Part shown: positions 58,588 to 64,000 of the stretch, piece after piece
Numbering within the stretch: the first letter of the stretch is position 1
Layout: every line of letters starts with the position of its first letter
Notes under the pieces: generated by a model
The model's input: the letters and a program-made list of their open reading frames with translations, nothing else
What the model was told of the DNA's origin: nothing
Database searches by the model: none
DNA from: Lantana camara
Taxonomy: Eukaryota; Streptophyta; Magnoliopsida; Lamiales; Verbenaceae
Direction of reading: 5' to 3'
Assembly: GCA_037501455.1 (NCBI GenBank)
Contig: CM074861.1
Location: 96,387,001 to 96,451,000 of the forward strand
DNA length: 64,000 bases
Translations under genes and position numbers: made by a program

Positions 58588-58797
58588 AGAGATCACAGAA
58601 ACAAACCGATTCAGAGTAAAATAATAGGTTGTAAGTAAGGAACAGAGGCAGATCTGAGAAGAGAGATCTCATATCTGAGTAAACAAGCGCGAGAGTAGAT
58701 CTGAGGCGAGAGACCTCAGATTGGAAGCGAAACAAACAAAATACAAACAGATCTAAAAGCAAACGTAGGTAAGAGGTCAGGATCTTCAAGAGAACCT

Positions 58798-58810
58798 GCT
58801 CTTGATACCA
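58798..58810 (-). promoter_or_regulatory. Primer-binding site of copia-A, tRNA-Met
   Basis: GCTCTTGATACCA on the plus strand is the minus-strand TGGTATCAAGAGC, directly adjacent to the LTR at 58811. Confidence 0.9.
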
Positions 58811-59090
58811 TGTAGAAAACCCTTAACCTAGCTATGGAGGCGTGAGGAGGAAAAGGTGCAGAGAGAGAGAACGAGATTAGGGTTTACTGATATTTTCTAA
58901 TAGAATGAATAATCATATCTCAAATAATACATACAAAGCCTATTTAAGAAGCCACGCAACCAACGGTAACAAACGACGCATGGGAAAAACGCAAGAAACA
59001 AAGACAAGTAAAACACGTTTCTAGAAATACAAAAACAAAGTGGCCAAACATTAACATGGCCCAAAAGAATAAAAAAGCCCAATTCCAACA
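58811..59090 (-). repeat. 5' LTR of copia-A (280 bp)
   Basis: It matches 43828-44107 with six differences seen, clustered at the segment around 58917-58985. The target-site copy CATAT follows. Confidence 0.95.
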
Positions 59091-59095
59091 CATAT

Positions 59096-59773
59096 AATTA
59101 AAATCCGCATAAAATTTATCCGATTTATCAAGAAATTTGTAAATATATATACACGATCGATCAATAAATTTGTTGGGAAAGAATTGGACCAAAATAATTA
59201 AGTATTCAAAATATTTCACAAAAATATCAAAAGTAAATTAAAAATTTATAATAACGTACAAAAATTTAGAATATATAATAAAATTAAAAATAAATTACAA
59301 ATTGACAACAATATACATGCATATAATTGAAGGAATGTAAGCTATTAAAGGAACATTTTGTATAAATAGGTATTATTTGAGTTTTATCTTATTCGACTTA
59401 ATATTTTATTGTCCTGCTTAAATATTTTTTTTGCATGCTAGGGCTTCATGAGTAATGAAAAAAGAAGGAAAAAATTAAACGGCAAAACAAAAAATTTCAA
59501 GGCACGAAAATTAAATTTAGATTAATCTATATTATTATAAAAGTATGTATTTTAATGAGTTTTTCTTTCTGATAGTTAATTGAAATCCCAAATTAATAAT
59601 CAATGAGCCTTTAGTTCAATTTATTATATAAATAAATAATTTTCATATCGAAAAATAATTATAAAATATTTTTAAAAAACTTAAAATAATTTAAAACAAT
59701 GTAGTTGAAAAGTAAAAAAAATAATATTTGTAAATATACTAGAAAAACTTAAAATTATAATAATCTACTAATA

Positions 59774-59804
<31 letters not shown>

Positions 59805-60710
59805 TTTGTAAATGTTCTAAAAACTAAAAAGTTATTTTTCATTATTCAATATTTTCGATTTTCACCGTCAATTTAGAAGGGGTGAAATGTATAAATAGAT
59901 GTTTCTTTTCAATTCTATCTTAATATAAATTATTTTAATAACAATCTGCATTGCACTTACAATTTACGCGAGTGACAATAAATATTCATTATTTTTTAAT
60001 TCATTTTTAGTAAAATTATTTATATAGTTTTGAAGGCAAGAACAATAACTAATGAAATAAATTGGAATTATGAATATAATGGTGAATGTAATTATCAAAG
60101 TTGTCATAAGGGTTTTCTAGTGGGGAAGTTAAATATCAAAGTTGAAGGGGAGTAGTACTGCTCCCTGTTTGATATTCTCGAATTTGCTTTCTGTTGCGGA
60201 AAAGGCAATAGACTATTTATGTTAACCTCTAGAAAATTCAGATACATAGATTATTGGATATAACCATTGCTTTGAATAGTCAAATATTTTATTTCAGCTG
60301 TTTAATTAGGACCGACCGTGAAAGAAGAAAACAACTTGCTCGTGCAGAATCCTCCTTTCTTCTGGTTTAATTTGCGATTTGTGTCCGCTATTGACACTAT
60401 CTCGTATGACGATATCCTCCATATTGGGGACGGATCATTTTGTGAAAACAAGCTGCATAAAACATGCTTCACTAATTAGAGGGAAATTGAACACACTTTC
60501 TGAGCAGCATAAAAAGAGCACAAGTGATAGCTGCATGTTCAAGTAATAATATTGTAATTAACTAAGCATCTCTTTCATCTTCATTTTCTCTAGGCTTCCA
60601 AAACTGAAAGAACATCGTCTTGTAATAATACCCACGAATAATTGGGAAGCTTTTATTTTGGAATTCGGATATTAGGAGAGTTGGCCAATCACAATTTGTT
60701 GTAACAACAC
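59096..60710. other. AT-rich spacer downstream of the BOR gene
   Basis: No gene is recognised. It includes an (AT)n-(ATA)n microsatellite at 59771-59805. A minus-strand open frame at 60562-60768 (ending GYYYKTMFFQFWKPRENED) has a peptide-like composition, but I do not recognise it. Confidence 0.45.
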
Positions 60711-60819
60711 ATAACCTGATAAAAACAAAGTTCGTAATGTTAAGTTCATATGACGTTTGGCCAATCAAATTTGTTGTTTAAGGTTGCATATACGAACTTG
60801 GAGCCGCCTGTCGTTGAAG
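60711..60819 (-). repeat. Diverged duplicate of the BOR gene 3' end
   Basis: This segment aligns with 61804-61935 (shared ATAACCTGA(T/A)AAAAACAAAG, GTTAAGTTCATA, ATCAAATTTGTTGTTTAAGG, GCCTRTCGTTGAAG). It spans the last intron and the FNDRQLQ-encoding end of the penultimate exon; here the minus strand would read AFNDRRLQ. Homology stops at the final exon. It is best read as the remnant of a local duplication. Confidence 0.7.
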
Positions 60820-61606
60820 GCTCTATTTTGGGCTCCCCCAAATTTGCAAACCTCCGCGATTCCAAGAAGTGACCAAGAAAGCTCTCTTCTTTCTCTCCAA
60901 GAAAAGAACATGGATCAGACTTCGGCGCCTTCCCCCTGCTGTGGCCTTCGAAGAGGCGTGCACATTCTTTACAGGTCATTATCTTCAAAAGGAAAAAAAC
61001 TAACCCTCACTTTACCTGCAACTACAAACCGTGAAGCAATCGTCACGGGGCGTTGTACCTACAAATGCAAATGATGAAAATGCCAATGCCGTATAAGTCT
61101 AGATCGATGGATATGCTCACTGCTTTCACGGTATCACAAACTAACCAGCTGAACTCGACCTTGTCTACACAAACCAGTCTGCTTAGCTTGAGTGCTTGAC
61201 TCTGTCTATAGAAATTAGAGAACAATGGAGTGTACCCCATGGCGATTTCAATGTTGGTGATAGTTGCCGGCTTATCGAGGTCAATGAGCACAGTAAGACT
61301 GTTCAGAATGATAAAAACGGTAATCACATTGATAGTGGTGATTGCAAATGCAACTTTGGCATATCACGTCTTCTCTTGTATTAGGATCCTGAGTGAATTA
61401 CTGATGAGTGACTCAAGAAAGACCATTTAATCAAATAATTCAAGAAAAGAATTAACAGTATTGGAACTTTTAGAAAAAAATCTAATCTTTATATACTGAA
61501 TTACTACACTTTACAGTTACAAGCAATGGCCTTAACCGTGATCTCTGCCACCTATTCTCTCAACCCCAATCCTCCATCTTTAAAGGCCACTTTGAATAAT
61601 GCAAGA

Positions 61607-61643
<37 letters not shown>

Positions 61644-61778
61644 GAAGTGCTTGCGCGCCTTCATTCAAACTAACTGATAATTTCCTAGCAAAGAGAATAT
61701 TAATAATAGCCTATCTTCATTTCTTCAATCCCAGAAATTCTCCTTTGTAGGTCTCCTTCCTTCATCAACACATTTTTC
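60820..61778. other. Spacer and probable 3' UTR of the BOR gene
   Basis: It includes an (AT)n tract at 61608-61643. Plus-strand open frames at 60757-61074 and 61196-61430 have no motif I recognise. The stretch with MDQTSAPSPCCGLRRG at about 60911 has mild coding character, but no second exon could be found. Confidence 0.4.
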
Positions 61779-64000
61779 TTACACTCTACCAGAATTTTCA
61801 GGAATAACCTGAAAAAAACAAAGTTTGCTCGATGTTAAGTTCATACTACGTTCCACAGATCAAATTTGTTGTTTAAGGTTGTGTTTACGAACCTGAAGCT
61901 GCCTATCGTTGAAGCTAACCTGCCTGTCGTTGAAGCTAACAGACCTATGCTTCAATTCACCTCTGCGCGTCGTCATCTCGTCCAATAGTTCAGCTGAAGA
62001 TACGTCAGGAGTATCTTCATCTTCTCCATCAGTGTCGATAGGTTCTCTATCCTGTTAATAGTGAAACAAGAACAATTAGATGTGATGATGAGGTAGTAAT
62101 TTATACAGTGCTTGAAGCATTCCTAAAATGATGCGGAAAGAATGATATACCCTTAGAGAGAGACTTCTACTCCGGACCCCACGACCGATGACTTCCTCGT
62201 ACTCAGCTGCATCGAGTTCCTGAAGATACTGAGGTGGAAACAACCTTGGAAGAATGTGCTCCCGTATGCTTATCAGAAGGAAGAACGGTACGGGAAACAG
62301 TATTCCAGCAATGGGAATCCATGTAATCCCAAAGCAGAGGAGAAGATAGGCCACTTGGAATATAGTAAACATGAAGATGTATTTGAACGGTACCGACTCC
62401 ACAAATGAAGCATGGAAATCTTGAATAACTCTGCCAAATGAAGAAACAATCATTAGTGAGTAAGCATAATTACAGCTACACCCCTTGGAGCTATAGCCTA
62501 AATACAGTCGGCACCCCTGAGGTTTGAACTAATTTGAACAGAATCTGCGGATGTCATAAAATTTTAACAAAAATTCTATTCTGCCCTTGTCCTTAGAGTC
62601 AGTCCCGTCGACCCTTTCTGCATACTAAAGTACCTTGATGTTTAAAACTTAATGGACGCTCCAAATGTAACTTTTTTTTTTTTTATGGTGCTTCATGTAA
62701 CAAATTTTGAAGGATTTGCATATTGGTTGTCATGAAATAATTATTCAATTGGCTTACTTCTATGCTTACTTTGAATATAAATAAATGCTTACTTGAAACG
62801 ACGACCGGGAGGAATAAATAGCAGCAGAATCCTCTCCCAAAACTGATTGCCAGGGAGGCTATCAATAGCCATGTAGGCAAAGTAACCCCATAAAACTGAG
62901 GTAGGAATCAATTTGATTACAGGCATCACACACACCGAGAGTCCCACGAGAATGGATTGCAGCAAATTGCTAACTCTTTGCTCATTTACTCGAACGGGAA
63001 GGTGGAGATCAATATACTTTTCGGGATCAAATTTGCCACTCATATTTCCTTCGTCAAATTTCAAGATGGCTTCCCTCAAGTTTGCCAGCTCTTTTTCTGC
63101 CGTATGCTGTAGCAACATGTAATCAGATTTAGCCAAACACAGTTTTCGACATAAATATGATGGAAATTTTAAATAACACGCACAACCCACACACACACTT
63201 ACGGATGGGGCACTCTCCATTTCAACAAAAACGGCATGCATTCTTCCATATATCTCTGAGTGGCTCACTTCTTCTTTCATGCCTGCCTTTGCGCTCTTTA
63301 CCATTTTCTTCCGCATCAGCTGCAGATATTGACTTAAAAATTTTAAATCATTATTCTGAATATATTGATTTAAACACTATACAAAGAACATTCTGCAGGA
63401 TCACGAATCATGCTACCAACCTGCCTCTTAAGCACAGCAAGACTCCTTGTATGCATAGGGGACTGTGGAAGGACACCATTCGAAGGAGGAAGTCCAAGTA
63501 ATCCACAAATTAAAGTCTGTTTTGCACCGCAGATTTATTGAGAAACAGGGTCCAACTTGAGTTAACAAATTGAAGAAAAGCTATAAAAGAATCTTTACCA
63601 TGACTCCCAGCAGCAGGATATCATAATGGTAAGCAGAAGGGTTTTTCAGATTGAATTCCTTCTGTTGTGCCATCTGTGAAGCTACACTATGATCAAAAAA
63701 GTAAAGGCCCGCAATCATCAAAGCCGGTATGAAGGCCGCAAAAATATACCCCGCTGGTACCCTTGCCATATCCTGCAATTTCATTACGTAAATTTTTTAT
63801 AACTCAAAACAGAATATTACCCTATTACAAAAGTGATAAAGTATATGAAGCAGAAAGGATTCAACTACCTTAACAACTGTCCAATGATACAACGAGGCAG
63901 ATTCCCAAGGAAGAGGAGAGAAGAGCCTTCTCGGAACTCCTGAGGGTATTTTGCCAGGTATACTGAATGATAACGCAGTCCATAACACCACCATCATTGG
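61779..64000 (-). CDS. BOR-type borate exporter, C-terminal 433 aa, 5' part outside window
   Basis: Eight exons on the minus strand: 64000-63869, 63772-63599, 63516-63421, 63319-63203, 63106-62793, 62430-62151, 62051-61893 and 61808-61779, all GT-AG. Landmarks of the SLC4-like plant BOR family: [113 protein letters not shown] and DAAEYEE. Several are membrane helices; the tail is acidic and cytoplasmic. Family members export borate across the plasma membrane for xylem loading or boron tolerance. The part seen is about two thirds of a 650-730 aa protein and has no lesion. The last 9-codon exon is inferred from a good acceptor and in-frame ending. Without it, reading through would add ten codons instead. 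The BOR subgroup is not determined. Confidence 0.93.
61899..61940 (-). repeat. 21-bp in-frame tandem duplication in the BOR C-terminus
   Basis: CTGCC(T)RTCGTTGAAGCTAAC is repeated head to tail (61899-61919 and 61920-61940, one difference), encoding VSFNDRQ twice in the cytoplasmic tail. Confidence 0.92.
62466..62700. repeat. Possible Mutator-like terminal-repeat relic in a BOR intron
   Basis: The stretch CTACACCCCTTGGAG...CACCCCTGAGGTTTGAACTAA has the phrase structure of plant MULE termini but lacks a partner end or target duplication. A T run lies at about 62671-62684. Confidence 0.3.

Larger units (their letters stand above)
43828..59090 (-). mobile_element. Copia-A: Ty1/copia element, minus strand, interrupted by copia-B
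   Basis: 280-bp LTRs (43828-44107 and 58811-59090) start TGTAGAAAACCC and end TTCCAACA on the plus strand. They are flanked by the exact target duplication CATAT (43823-43827 and 59091-59095). A tRNA-Met primer site adjoins the right LTR. Removing copia-B and one target copy leaves about 5.19 kb, a normal copia size. By eye six differences separate the two LTRs (about 2%), so it is older than copia-B. Its coding region carries many stops and frameshifts. Confidence 0.95.

Noticed and set aside
60562..60988. Two minus-strand open frames (ending FWKPRENEDERDA, and CARLFEGHSRGK...) as a separate small gene
   Set aside because: They partly overlap the duplicated BOR 3' segment, no start-to-stop gene model with sensible introns could be built, and I recognise no family.
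61196..61430. Plus-strand open frames downstream of the BOR gene
   Set aside because: Two overlapping frames of similar length, neither with a motif; treated as chance.

Overview
This is a window of flowering-plant nuclear DNA, most likely a eudicot. The evidence is plant-type genes with GT-AG introns (a DUF642 cell-wall protein, the mitochondrial complex III subunit QCR7, a BOR-type borate exporter) and dense nested LTR retrotransposons of plant Ty3/gypsy chromovirus and Ty1/copia types. hAT, Mutator-like and SINE elements are also present, and the intergenic DNA is AT-rich. Nothing is prokaryotic, organellar or viral.

Layout. 1-3812: 3' end of a Ty3/gypsy chromovirus (pol C-terminus plus a 2.65 kb 3' LTR). 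3813-9294: spacer with a 1.1 kb hAT-type MITE (8-bp TSD), a 1.9 kb Mutator-like element (9-bp TSD) and a PPR-like gene relic. 9295-33063: a retrotransposon nest. An old minus-strand copia (3' LTR and RNase H tail at the left; leader, primer site and 5' LTR piece at the right) is interrupted by a copia LTR fragment. That fragment is itself split by a complete, very young gypsy element (11115-21150, TSD AGGCG, intact 1491-codon gag-pol). Next to it lies a LARD-like non-autonomous element (22300-31854) with 3.9 kb LTRs and a degenerate gypsy-derived interior. 33957-36560: DUF642 gene, minus strand, 3 exons. 36561-41557: gene-poor spacer with a SINE, a tandem repeat and hAT relics. 41558-43430: QCR7, minus strand, 4 exons. 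43828-59090: copia-A (280-bp LTRs, TSD CATAT) interrupted in its integrase by copia-B (1934-bp LTRs, TSD ATCAG), both minus strand. 61779-64000: the C-terminal 433 codons of a BOR-type borate transporter, minus strand, running off the window.

The three host genes share the minus strand but are separate genes with no common pathway. The DUF642/QCR7 neighbourhood recalls a pair I remember as adjacent at two Arabidopsis loci, so it may be conserved microsynteny. Host genes occupy three islands; most of the rest is retrotransposon.

The most unusual signal is structural. Arrays of short, CpG-centred palindromes or hairpins sit inside the LTRs of all three gypsy-type families. The untranslated leader of copia-B carries two further hairpin arrays: one with a nearly constant 17-18 nt loop and changing stems, and one GC-rich with covarying stems. 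The gypsy LTRs also share a long-range helix whose changes in the copies examined are mostly G-U compatible. None of this is explained by coding, and it suggests selected RNA or DNA structure in retrotransposon leaders.
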